7,695 nucleotides of DNA from BMS3B sp964501105 (GTDB lineage Archaea > Hydrothermarchaeota > Hydrothermarchaeia > Hydrothermarchaeales > BMS3B): NCBI GenBank assembly GCA_964501105.1, contig CAZCRG010000083.1:1-7695 (forward strand), read 5' to 3'. Positions 1 through 6,060 of this stretch are shown here, piece by piece. The position numbers were made by a program, and so were the translations under genes. How positions within the stretch are numbered: the first letter of the stretch is position 1; each line of letters begins with the position of its first letter. A model generated the notes under the pieces. It worked only from the letters and a program-made list of their open reading frames with translations. It did no database searches and was not told where the DNA came from.

Positions 1-228
1 CTCATGTGCATACCCATGACATCCAATCTCATGGCCCTCATCGACAATCCTCTCAATGAGATCGGAAAACTCCTCTGCCAGTTCTGCAGTCACAAAAAAG
101 GTTGCTTTCACACCCTTCTTTCTAAAGAGGTTTAAAAGCCCTGGGAGACCATGTTCCATACCTCTAAGGCTTTTAAGCATTGGAGGGCAATCCCTCTCAA
201 CATCAACAGTAATTAAAATTTTTCTCAT
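1..228 (-). CDS. Polysaccharide deacetylase, N-terminal part (runs off the window)
   Basis: Only the first 76 codons are present; the reading frame is still open at base 1. The protein begins MRKILITVDVERD, which fits the first metal-binding motif of NodB-type carbohydrate esterases (family CE4) in its DVE variant. A strand-helix-strand segment with KATFFVTAEL follows. The visible part ends with HEIGCHGYAHE, which contains the HxxxH zinc-binding motif (H-GYA-H). CE4 enzymes remove N-acetyl or other acyl groups from polysaccharides. The ATG at 226-228 lies six bases after AGGTG, a good archaeal ribosome binding site located inside the end of the preceding glycosyltransferase gene, which it overlaps by 26 bases. 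The overlap indicates translational coupling and a shared role in glycan processing. No signal peptide is visible, so a cytoplasmic substrate such as a lipid-linked or nucleotide sugar is possible (inference). Confidence 0.85.
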   Translation of the reverse strand, partial: MRKILITVDVERDCPPMLKSLRGMEHGLPGLLNLFRKKGVKATFFVTAELAEEFSDLIERIVDEGHEIGCHGYAHE

Positions 229-1324
229 TTATTACACCTGAATAAACCTCTTCTACCCTTCTAGCTATATCATCCCAGCAGTATTTTTCAATATGCTTCA
301 GAGCCTGACATGAGAGATACTCACTCAATTCAGGCTTCTCCAGAAGTTCTTCAATATAGCTTGCTATCTCGTATTTATTCTCTGCCAGCAGTCCTGTTTT
401 TCTGTGTTCAATTATATCAGAAACACCACTATGGTTTCTTGCAACAACCGGCAGTCCCTTTGAAAGTGCCTCCAGCACTGCTACACCAAAGGCTTCATCC
501 TCTGAGGGAAGCACAAAAATATCAGAATTCTCCAGAAGTTTAAGTACAGTACCTCTAGGGACATTTCCAGTAAAGTAAAAGTTCTCAGAAAGTTTCATCT
601 TCTTAACCTTATTCTCGAGTTTATCTTTTAAAGGGCCATCCCCAACCATCAGAAAGAGAAGATTTCTGTGCTTTTTTAAAAGATTTGGTGCGATCTCAAC
701 CATATCAGCAACCCTCTTTTTGGATGTCATTCTTGCCACAGTTACAATGACTTTCCTTCCCTCAATATTAAGTTTAATTTCATTCTTCTCTTCCGACTCA
801 CTATCAACACCATTGGGTATAACAACAACTCTCTTTACTCCCATGAGCTTTGACTCCTCAGCCACAGGTGAACTCACAGCTATAACAGCATCCGCATTTC
901 TCAGGAGAATCCTCCCAGCAAGAAGCAAAAAGGGTCTCAGCAAGGAGCCACCTATAAGGGAATGATTTGTCACAACACCGGGTATGCCCAGTCTCCCTGC
1001 TGCAATTATGGAAAACATACCCATTGGGGAATCTAGGCCATGGGCATGAACTAAGTCATAACCACCTTCTTTTATAGTTGAATACAATTCCCGATAGGCA
1101 TCCAGACTCAGAAAAGGGCCTATTAAAGGTTTTCCCTTTATTCTTATTACACATGCACTGCTTTTAGGAATAAAATTCCCTGAATCGCCATACTCTCTTG
1201 TAATTATATCAACAGTGTGCCCCCTCCGTACGAGGGCATCTGAAAGAGCCTTCATTGAATACTCTATCCCTCCTACTTTGGGATAGTACCAGTCGCTTAC
1301 CATCGCAATACTGTATCCTGCCAT
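203..1324 (-). CDS. GT4-family glycosyltransferase (GT-B fold)
   Basis: This is a 373-residue protein of normal length for GT4 retaining glycosyltransferases. The N-terminal Rossmann half starts with SDWYYPKVGGIEYS (residues 10-23), the usual GG-containing acceptor-side loop, followed by DLVHAHG around 90-96. The C-terminal donor-binding half has VIPNGVD (168-174), the strand VIVTVARMTSKKR (192-204), and the E-x7-E signature E277-AFGVAVL-E285 that contacts the nucleotide sugar. It should transfer a sugar from an NDP-sugar to a lipid or glycan acceptor at the cytoplasmic face of the membrane; donor and acceptor cannot be read from the sequence. The start at 1324 is preferred because GGGGG lies upstream at a suitable distance and the protein then begins just before the first beta strand; an in-frame ATG at 1354 would add ten residues. 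It overlaps the upstream membrane-protein gene by 28 bases and the downstream deacetylase by 26, so the three are probably co-translated. Confidence 0.93.
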   Translation of the reverse strand: MAGYSIAMVSDWYYPKVGGIEYSMKALSDALVRRGHTVDIITREYGDSGNFIPKSSACVIRIKGKPLIGPFLSLDAYRELYSTIKEGGYDLVHAHGLDSPMGMFSIIAAGRLGIPGVVTNHSLIGGSLLRPFLLLAGRILLRNADAVIAVSSPVAEESKLMGVKRVVVIPNGVDSESEEKNEIKLNIEGRKVIVTVARMTSKKRVADMVEIAPNLLKKHRNLLFLMVGDGPLKDKLENKVKKMKLSENFYFTGNVPRGTVLKLLENSDIFVLPSEDEAFGVAVLEALSKGLPVVARNHSGVSDIIEHRKTGLLAENKYEIASYIEELLEKPELSEYLSCQALKHIEKYCWDDIARRVEEVYSGVINEKNFNYC

Positions 1325-2274
1325 ATCTTTTTTCCCCCATAGTAAATAATGCACAGGGCGCCAATTGCACTGCTCAATCCGTAAGATATAAATCTCTCCA
1401 GAAGAACAACTCCAAGAGCAGGTACCGGTGGCACGTTAAACATTGCAAGAGAAGAAAACAGGCCGCTATCAACAACACCAATTCCACCAAGAGTCAAAGG
1501 CATGGACCCGAGTATAAGATAAACTATTGAGAGCAGTGCAACAATACTTAACTTTAGATGAAGGCCAAGAGCAAGAGTGACAAATTTCAGCCTGAGTATG
1601 TCAAGAATCCATACCAAGCTGGAGTAGAGAAAGGTGGGAACCATAGCCCCCCTAAGGTCACTATAGTATTTCCTCAAACTTTCTATTATTGTACCAATAG
1701 CTGAGTTAATCAGACGGTAACCGACTATAAAAAGAATAACAAAAATTAGTATAAATAGAGCAACATTTACCACACTACTATTAATATCTGAAATTAAAGG
1801 TGATATAATTACAATGTGAGAATATAATACATAAGATACAAGAATAGCTACTGGAATAGCCTCAATTATTCTTTCATATACAATTGATATAACTGCATGG
1901 GAGAACCTTACACCAAATCTCTCATTTATCCACACAACTCTCAGGGGTTCTCCTCCCATCCTGTTGGCGGGCGTAAAATTGTTTATAAAGATAGCACCAA
2001 AGAGCACAGGTATAAGGGGTGTAGTTCTGACTCTATAACCAAGTGAAGTAAGGACTATTTTCCATCTTCTAGCAAAAAGAAATACACTCAGTATATAAAG
2101 CAGAAAGGCATAAATAAAAAAACTCAGATCTGCCTCTTTTAAGTATCCAGGAAGAACCGCAAAAGAGGATATCAGCAGACCTCTTTTAATATAGATGGAC
2201 ACAGCTAACAAAAGAATCACAAAAATCCTGACCGCCCTGAAAAACACTCCTAATGTATATCTCAAATTTAACAT
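1297..2274 (-). CDS. LPG-synthase-TM / AglD-like integral membrane protein (UPF0104, flippase-like)
   Basis: This is a 325-residue, strongly hydrophobic protein with about eight membrane segments (roughly 13-29, 33-41, 51-68, 86-99, 137-158, 168-188, 212-228, 243-262 and 285-312). Family marks are RRW-x5-G near 69-80, NNFTPANRMGGEPLR (98-112), the YERIIE segment near 133-138 and PLTLGGIGVVDSG near 259-271. These belong to the family of bacterial MprF-type TM domains and archaeal AglD C-terminal regions (PF03706/UPF0104). Members are linked to lipid or polyprenyl-sugar translocation or to modification of lipid headgroups; the exact activity here is unknown. The ATG at 2274 is chosen because GGAG lies eight bases upstream. 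A TTG at 2298 in the same frame is the only way to lengthen it and has no better binding site. The gene starts 44 bases after the IscS-like gene ends and overlaps the glycosyltransferase, so a carrier-handling role in the same glycan pathway is inferred. Confidence 0.85.
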   Translation of the reverse strand: MLNLRYTLGVFFRAVRIFVILLLAVSIYIKRGLLISSFAVLPGYLKEADLSFFIYAFLLYILSVFLFARRWKIVLTSLGYRVRTTPLIPVLFGAIFINNFTPANRMGGEPLRVVWINERFGVRFSHAVISIVYERIIEAIPVAILVSYVLYSHIVIISPLISDINSSVVNVALFILIFVILFIVGYRLINSAIGTIIESLRKYYSDLRGAMVPTFLYSSLVWILDILRLKFVTLALGLHLKLSIVALLSIVYLILGSMPLTLGGIGVVDSGLFSSLAMFNVPPVPALGVVLLERFISYGLSSAIGALCIIYYGGKKIWQDTVLRW

Positions 2275-2318
2275 TTCTTGACTCTCCACAAACCTCAAGA
2301 TAAATCTTTGGAAGAGTG

Positions 2319-3440
2319 TTATGCCACAATCTCTTTTAAAGCCAGTGCTGTAGCTTCAAGCTCCTCCTCAGCAGTATCTCTTCCAAAGGCAAAGAGCAGG
2401 GCACCTCTTGAGAGAGAGGAAGGCAGCCCAATAGCTTCAAGCACATGGCTCGCCTTTGAAGCTCTTGTGATGCAGGGTGAACCAGAGCTGACAATTATTC
2501 CCTTTTCACTGAGCTTTGAAGCAACCACATCCCCTTCTACACCCGGGATGCAGATATGAACATAGTTTGGGAGAACCTCCTCAGGGTGTCCATTTATCTT
2601 AATATCAGGCACAGCCTTCTCAAGCAGCGAGATGAACTTCTCCCTCAGCTTCCAGTATCTCTCAAGATTTTTATCCATATCTCTGGCTGCAATCTCTGCT
2701 GCCTTGCCCAGGCCAGCTATAGCAGGGACATTTTCTGTTCCTGCTCTTATCCCGGATTCCTGAATGCCACCCTCAATAAGAGGCATTATCCTTGTTCCTC
2801 TTGCCACAAAAAGGGCTCCTGCACCTTTAGGCCCATAGAAATGGTGGGCAGTAAGAGAGAGAAGGCTGACACCAAGCTCTTCCACATCTATTGGGTAGTT
2901 GCCAGCACTGGCAAGAGCATCAACATGAAATACAATATCTCTTTCCTCAGCTATTTCAGCAATCTCAGCAACTGGCTGGAGAGTTCCCACCTCGTGGTTG
3001 GCATGCTGCACAGAAATTAAAACTGTGTCATCTCTCAGGGCACTTTCAACTTCCTCCGGGTCAACTCTTCCATAACTGTCAACTTTAACTCTTGTGACCT
3101 GGAAGCCCTCCCTCTGAAGACTCATAACAGGGTGCTGCACAGAGAGATGCTCCACAGCAGATATAACTATGTGCCTGCCTCTGTGCCTGTTAGCCATAGC
3201 TGCGCCCTTTATAGCAAGATTATTGGCTTCAGTTCCCCCTGAGGTGAAGATAAGCTCAGAGGGACTTGAATTTAGAAGCTCAGAGAGACACTCTCTCGCT
3301 CTGTCGAGAGCCTTTCTTGCCTCAAGGCCGAGAGGGTGAAGATTGGAGGGGTTGCCAAACTTCTCTTTAAGGTAGGGGAGCATCTCCTCAAGAACCTCAG
3401 GTGCCATAGGGGTTGTGGATGAGCAGTCGAGATATATCAT
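2319..3440 (-). CDS. IscS/NifS-like class V aminotransferase-fold protein lacking the PLP lysine
   Basis: This is a 373-residue protein alignable with IscS/NifS over its whole length: MIYLDCSSTTP at the N-terminus, FGNPSNLHPLG, FTSGGTEANNLAIKG, VEHLSV with the PLP-stacking histidine, HANHEVGTLQP, GGIQESGIRAGTENVP, and SSGSPC with the catalytic Cys323 in its usual loop. Ordinary IscS supplies sulfane sulfur from cysteine for Fe-S cluster assembly. Here two PLP-site residues are changed. The Schiff-base lysine of the (S/A)HK-x2-GPKG motif is His200 (AHHFYGPKG, codon CAT at 2841-2843). The glutamine that contacts the PLP hydroxyl in HxDxxQ is Ala177 (HVDALAS). The same two positions are altered in the A. 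fulgidus IscS, where Asp replaces the Lys; from memory that protein lacks desulfurase activity and lends a cysteine ligand to an IscU-bound cluster. A similar scaffold role is inferred. The start at 3440 is set by GGAGG seven bases upstream; an ATG at 3446 sits directly on that site. No iscU lies beside it. Confidence 0.9.
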   Translation of the reverse strand: MIYLDCSSTTPMAPEVLEEMLPYLKEKFGNPSNLHPLGLEARKALDRARECLSELLNSSPSELIFTSGGTEANNLAIKGAAMANRHRGRHIVISAVEHLSVQHPVMSLQREGFQVTRVKVDSYGRVDPEEVESALRDDTVLISVQHANHEVGTLQPVAEIAEIAEERDIVFHVDALASAGNYPIDVEELGVSLLSLTAHHFYGPKGAGALFVARGTRIMPLIEGGIQESGIRAGTENVPAIAGLGKAAEIAARDMDKNLERYWKLREKFISLLEKAVPDIKINGHPEEVLPNYVHICIPGVEGDVVASKLSEKGIIVSSGSPCITRASKASHVLEAIGLPSSLSRGALLFAFGRDTAEEELEATALALKEIVA

Positions 3441-3446
3441 TGCCAT

Positions 3447-3451
3447 ACCTC
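3447..3451 (-). promoter_or_regulatory. Ribosome binding site of the iscS-like gene
   Basis: GGAGG (followed by T, then ATGGCAATG) on the minus strand. The spacing is seven bases to the ATG at 3440 but only one base to the ATG at 3446, which decides in favour of the inner start and gives the family-typical N-terminus MIYLD. Confidence 0.6.
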
Positions 3452-3469
3452 CAAAAATTATCTTACTAA

Positions 3470-3483
3470 TATATTTAAATATA
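3470..3483. promoter_or_regulatory. Palindromic TATA element between divergent genes
   Basis: TATATTTAAATATA is a perfect 14-bp palindrome in the short gap between the iscS-like gene and uppP. Its centre (3476/3477) is about 25 bases from the uppP ATG, which matches an archaeal TATA box with transcription starting at or next to the ATG. On the other strand its centre is about 36 bases from the iscS-like ATG, so a start near 3450 would leave just enough leader for the GGAGG site. One box could therefore serve both directions, although two overlapping promoters are also possible. Confidence 0.6.
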
Positions 3484-3501
3484 GTCTGTATAATTAACCT
3501 T

Positions 3502-4308
3502 ATGGAACTCCTTCATGCCCTGGCTCTGGGGGCTCTTCAGGGGCTGGCTGAATGGTTACCCATAAGCAGTTCTGCCCAGACCTTTTTGGCCATGGTGGCT
3601 CTTATCAAGCTCAAGCCCGAAGAAGCCCTAAGCCTGGCCTTCTTTCTCCATGGAGGCAGCCTTTTTGCTGTGGTTATCTATTTCAGGAGAGAGCTTCTTG
3701 ATATTCTAAAGGCCTTCAGAAATAGAGAGTGGCTCACCTTTAAATTCTCCACAAAAAGCTCCTCCCTGGCCTCCTTTCTCTTCTTCTCCACTCTAAGCAC
3801 TGCCCTTTTTGGCCTTCCCACCTACTTCTTTCTCAAAGAAGCTCTGGTCAATTATGCCTCAAAGGCAAATCTACTGGTGGGAGTATCTCTTGTTGCCACC
3901 GGGCTACTGCTGCGCTTCTCCAGAAATGAGAAAAGTAGAAGAAAGGCTGAGGGCAGTACCCTTAAAGATATGCTTATTGCAGGCGCTGCCCAGGGAATAG
4001 CTGTAATCCCGGGCATCTCCAGGTCTGGAATAACTGTTGCTGCCTTAATTTTGAGGGGTTACCATCAGGAAGAGGCTCTCAAAATATCCTTTTTAATGGC
4101 AGTCCCTGCTATAGCTGGTGCAACAGTGCTGGAGAGTTTTGAAGGGGTGGCTGAGAACCTCTCTCCCGAGCTTTTGCTGGCTGGAGTCTTTGCTTCCTTC
4201 CTTTTCAGCCTTGCTGGCGTTAAGTTTCTTCTTGAGGCATCAAGAAGGCTGCCCTTCGATTACTTCTGCCTTCTCTTTGGTTTTGCAGCAATTATCTTCA
4301 GCCTTTAG
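3502..4308 (+). CDS. uppP: Polyprenyl (undecaprenyl-type) diphosphate phosphatase, UppP/BacA family
   Basis: This is a 268-residue membrane protein of normal UppP length with about seven to eight hydrophobic segments. It carries both family motifs: the (E/Q)xxxE motif as Q13-GLA-E17 followed by WLPISSS (18-24), and the PGxSRSxxT motif as PGISRSGIT (170-178) with the catalytic Arg174. The family removes one phosphate from C55 or related polyprenyl diphosphates to regenerate the monophosphate carrier; in archaea the substrate is probably a dolichol-type polyprenol (inference). The histidine that follows the first motif in E. coli (His30) is Gln26 here, so the catalytic set is not identical to the bacterial one. 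The start at 3502 lines up with the family N-terminus; an upstream in-frame ATG near 3415 would lie inside the divergent iscS-like gene. There is no ribosome binding site before the ATG and the TATA box is about 25 bases away, so the mRNA is probably leaderless. Only eight bases separate its stop from the radical SAM start. Confidence 0.92.
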   Translation: MELLHALALGALQGLAEWLPISSSAQTFLAMVALIKLKPEEALSLAFFLHGGSLFAVVIYFRRELLDILKAFRNREWLTFKFSTKSSSLASFLFFSTLSTALFGLPTYFFLKEALVNYASKANLLVGVSLVATGLLLRFSRNEKSRRKAEGSTLKDMLIAGAAQGIAVIPGISRSGITVAALILRGYHQEEALKISFLMAVPAIAGATVLESFEGVAENLSPELLLAGVFASFLFSLAGVKFLLEASRRLPFDYFCLLFGFAAIIFSL

Positions 4309-4316
4309 GGATGCCC

Positions 4317-5393
4317 ATGAACTACCACTTGATTCTAACCCACAGGTGCAACCTGAGCTGCAGCTACTGTGGCGGCACAAGGGATGTTGAGCCCCAGGAG
4401 GTAAGCTACAGCCCTGAAGCATTAAAAGAGTTTCTGGAAAAGGATTCAAAGCCTGTTCTGGCCTTCTATGGCGGCGAACCTCTGCTCAGGCTGGACTATA
4501 TTGAGAAGGTGATGGAGAACCTTGAAGCAACCTTTGTTATCCAGACCAATGGATTACTTCTCCACAAACTCAAACCTGAGCTTTTAAAGAAGTTTCATAC
4601 CATTCTTATATCAATAGATGGAGGAGAAGAGGTAACAGACAAACATAGAGGTAGAGGGGTTTACAGAAGGATAAGGGAGAATATGAGAATTATAAGGGAA
4701 AGGGGATTTGAAGGTGATCTTATAGCAAGAATGACAGTCTCTAAAGATGCTGACATCTATAGAGATGTGACCCATCTCCTGAATCTTGAGAACCCTGGCT
4801 TTGACCATGTCCACTGGCAGCTGGACTTTGAAATGTTCTGGGAGGGTAATGAAGAGGAGACTCTGGAAAGGTGGCTAAAAGAAAGCTACAACCCGGGGAT
4901 TACAAAACTTGTGAAGCTCTGGGTAGAGGAGATGAGAAACTCAAGAGTTCTCGGCATGGTACCCTTTCTAGGCATTATGGGTTCACTACTCAGAGGAGAA
5001 AGCTCAAAGCTGAGGTGCGGCTCTGGTGAATACTTCTTCGCCATTGGTACTGATGGCACAATATCCTACTGTCCTGTGGTATCTGAGTACAGCTTTGCCA
5101 GAGTTGGAAGTATATTTGAGGGGCCTGAGAGTATTAAAAAGGTGAGTGTAGGCGAGCCCTGTACAGGCTGCGAAGTCTTTGAGGTCTGCGGTGGCAGATG
5201 CCTCTTTGTGAATAAATTTAAACACTGGCTTGGAGAGGAGAATTTCTCAAGGATATGCAGAAGTGTTAAGCATCTCATAAGCCAGCTTGAAAGGGTAAAG
5301 CCGGAGATTGAGAAGCTTATTGAAGATGGAATTATAAGCAGAGAAGATTTCAACTATCCTGAGATAAATGCTGGCTGCGAGATTATCCCCTAG
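4317..5393 (+). CDS. Radical SAM/SPASM enzyme, AF1577-like putative peptide-modifying protein
   Basis: This 358-residue protein has the radical SAM cluster motif C11-x3-C15-x2-C18 in THRCNLSCSYC and the SAM-binding GGEP at 52-55. The C-terminal part is a SPASM-type domain for auxiliary Fe-S clusters: C234-x12-G-x4-C252, then C282-x2-C285-x5-C291-x3-C295, and C314. The N-terminus MNYHLILT and overall layout fit the archaeal AF1577 family, named from memory and classed as putative peptide-modifying enzymes. SPASM proteins commonly modify ribosomally made peptides, but no precursor peptide can be recognised nearby, so the substrate is unknown. An extra cysteine, C354, sits five residues from the C-terminus. 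The start at 4317 is preferred because AGGG lies six bases upstream, overlapping the uppP stop; the ATG at 4311 is too close to it. Tight spacing suggests transcription and translation coupled to uppP. The stop codon overlaps that of the convergent gene. Confidence 0.9.
   Translation: MNYHLILTHRCNLSCSYCGGTRDVEPQEVSYSPEALKEFLEKDSKPVLAFYGGEPLLRLDYIEKVMENLEATFVIQTNGLLLHKLKPELLKKFHTILISIDGGEEVTDKHRGRGVYRRIRENMRIIRERGFEGDLIARMTVSKDADIYRDVTHLLNLENPGFDHVHWQLDFEMFWEGNEEETLERWLKESYNPGITKLVKLWVEEMRNSRVLGMVPFLGIMGSLLRGESSKLRCGSGEYFFAIGTDGTISYCPVVSEYSFARVGSIFEGPESIKKVSVGEPCTGCEVFEVCGGRCLFVNKFKHWLGEENFSRICRSVKHLISQLERVKPEIEKLIEDGIISREDFNYPEINAGCEIIP
5390..5393. other. Shared CTAG carrying both stop codons of a convergent gene pair
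   Basis: The palindromic tetranucleotide CTAG supplies TAG at 5391-5393 for the plus-strand radical SAM gene and TAG at 5392-5390 for the minus-strand zinc-ribbon gene. There is no room for a separate terminator for either transcript, so their 3' ends must extend into each other. Confidence 0.9.
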
Positions 5394-5998
5394 AGCTTTT
5401 CAACAGTAATTTTAAGCACACCTGAGCTGAGAGAGGAATCTGTCACCACTGCCTCTTCTCCAACCTCAACCTCTGCAAAATAAATCTTCCTCCTGCCCTT
5501 TCCAGTGATTTCAAGAAGACTACCTCGCCTGACAATCTCCACATTTTCAATATTTTCCACTTCAGGCATTTTCATTAGAATCTCTTCAGTCATTCCATAG
5601 GGATGCCTTTCAACTTCAGCCTCAATAAACTCCATCTCGTGACTCTGTTCTTTATCAATATCAAGATTCTCCCTCACAAAATCAGGTATAGGCAGGTCTT
5701 TAAGCACATCCTCCAGGTCTTTAATATCCCCAGTTTTAATAATGGGCTTTTTGTCACCGCCCATATTTACTGAGATAAAAAAGCCCCTAACCTGAGATGA
5801 ATCCATCTTTTTTGTGAGCTCTTCAAAATTAGGTGCAGCATCGCCCATAAAGCTCTCCATAACCTTTTTAATCTCCTCAGAAATTTCACTGAAAGAAGGC
5901 ATGAGAAGGAAGGGTGTAAGATCTGAGCCGCAGGCTGAGCACCTAGTTTCTCTTTCAACTAGCTTTCTGCCGCAGAAAGGACAGTATTTAATTTCCAT
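5390..5998 (-). CDS. Zinc-ribbon protein with C-terminal Hsp20/alpha-crystallin-like domain
   Basis: This is a 202-residue soluble protein. Residues 5-25 form a zinc ribbon, with C6-PF-C9-G and C20-SA-C23-G as the four metal ligands. A helical, acidic middle part (about 35-70) follows, then FFISVNMGGDKKPIIKTGD (residues 73-91) and a charged linker. The last 60 residues resemble the small-heat-shock/CS beta sandwich: VEIVRRGSLLEITGKGRRKIYF, then an acidic strand, then SSGVLKITVEKL, which matches the G-V-L-x-V/I-x-V signature near the end of alpha-crystallin domains. A chaperone-like or adaptor role is inferred; no enzymatic motif is seen. The ATG at 5998 gives a start three residues before the ribbon strand; a GTG at 6007 in the same frame is possible. 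The ribosome binding site is weak (GTGG). It is convergent with, and overlaps by four bases, the radical SAM gene. Confidence 0.8.
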   Translation of the reverse strand: MEIKYCPFCGRKLVERETRCSACGSDLTPFLLMPSFSEISEEIKKVMESFMGDAAPNFEELTKKMDSSQVRGFFISVNMGGDKKPIIKTGDIKDLEDVLKDLPIPDFVRENLDIDKEQSHEMEFIEAEVERHPYGMTEEILMKMPEVENIENVEIVRRGSLLEITGKGRRKIYFAEVEVGEEAVVTDSSLSSGVLKITVEKL

Positions 5999-6017
5999 TA
6001 TAACCACTGAATCTATC

Positions 6018-6029
6018 GGGAAAATTCCC
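6018..6029. promoter_or_regulatory. Operator-like inverted repeat before the zinc-ribbon/Hsp20-like gene
   Basis: GGGAA-AA-TTCCC lies about 20 bases upstream of the ATG at 5998. The AT-rich stretch just upstream (around 6031-6045) is the only TATA-like candidate, so the repeat would sit between TATA and the transcription start. That is a usual place for archaeal repressor binding. The binding protein is unknown and the assignment is tentative. Confidence 0.3.
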
Positions 6030-6030
6030 C

Positions 6031-6060
6031 AAAATAAAAAAAGTTAAAAAAAAGTTAAAA
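6031..6060 (-). terminator. T-tract terminator after the muconolactone-isomerase-like gene
   Basis: Directly after the TGA stop, the minus strand reads three T-runs (4, 8 and 7 T) separated by AAC, then ATTTT. No hairpin precedes them. Oligo-T tracts without a stem are the usual intrinsic termination signal of archaeal RNA polymerase. Confidence 0.6.

Noticed and set aside
2275..2298. TTG start adding eight residues to the AglD-like membrane protein
   Set aside because: The ATG at 2274 has GGAG at good spacing; the TTG has no clear site upstream.
2556..3020. Plus-strand open frame of 154 codons inside the iscS-like gene
   Set aside because: It lies wholly antisense to a strongly supported gene, has no ribosome binding site or promoter, and its translation resembles no family.
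3415..3501. Longer N-terminus for UppP from an ATG near 3415
   Set aside because: It would run through the divergent gene's start and the shared promoter; homology starts at MELLHAL and the TATA position fits a start at 3502.
4240..4449. Minus-strand 69-codon open frame across the uppP/radical SAM junction
   Set aside because: It is antisense to two conserved genes and has a low-complexity, Cys/Ser-rich translation typical of a shadow frame.
5004..5353. Minus-strand open frames inside the radical SAM gene as candidate precursor peptides
   Set aside because: They are antisense shadows of the conserved SPASM region and lack a plausible ribosome binding site or leader/core pattern.
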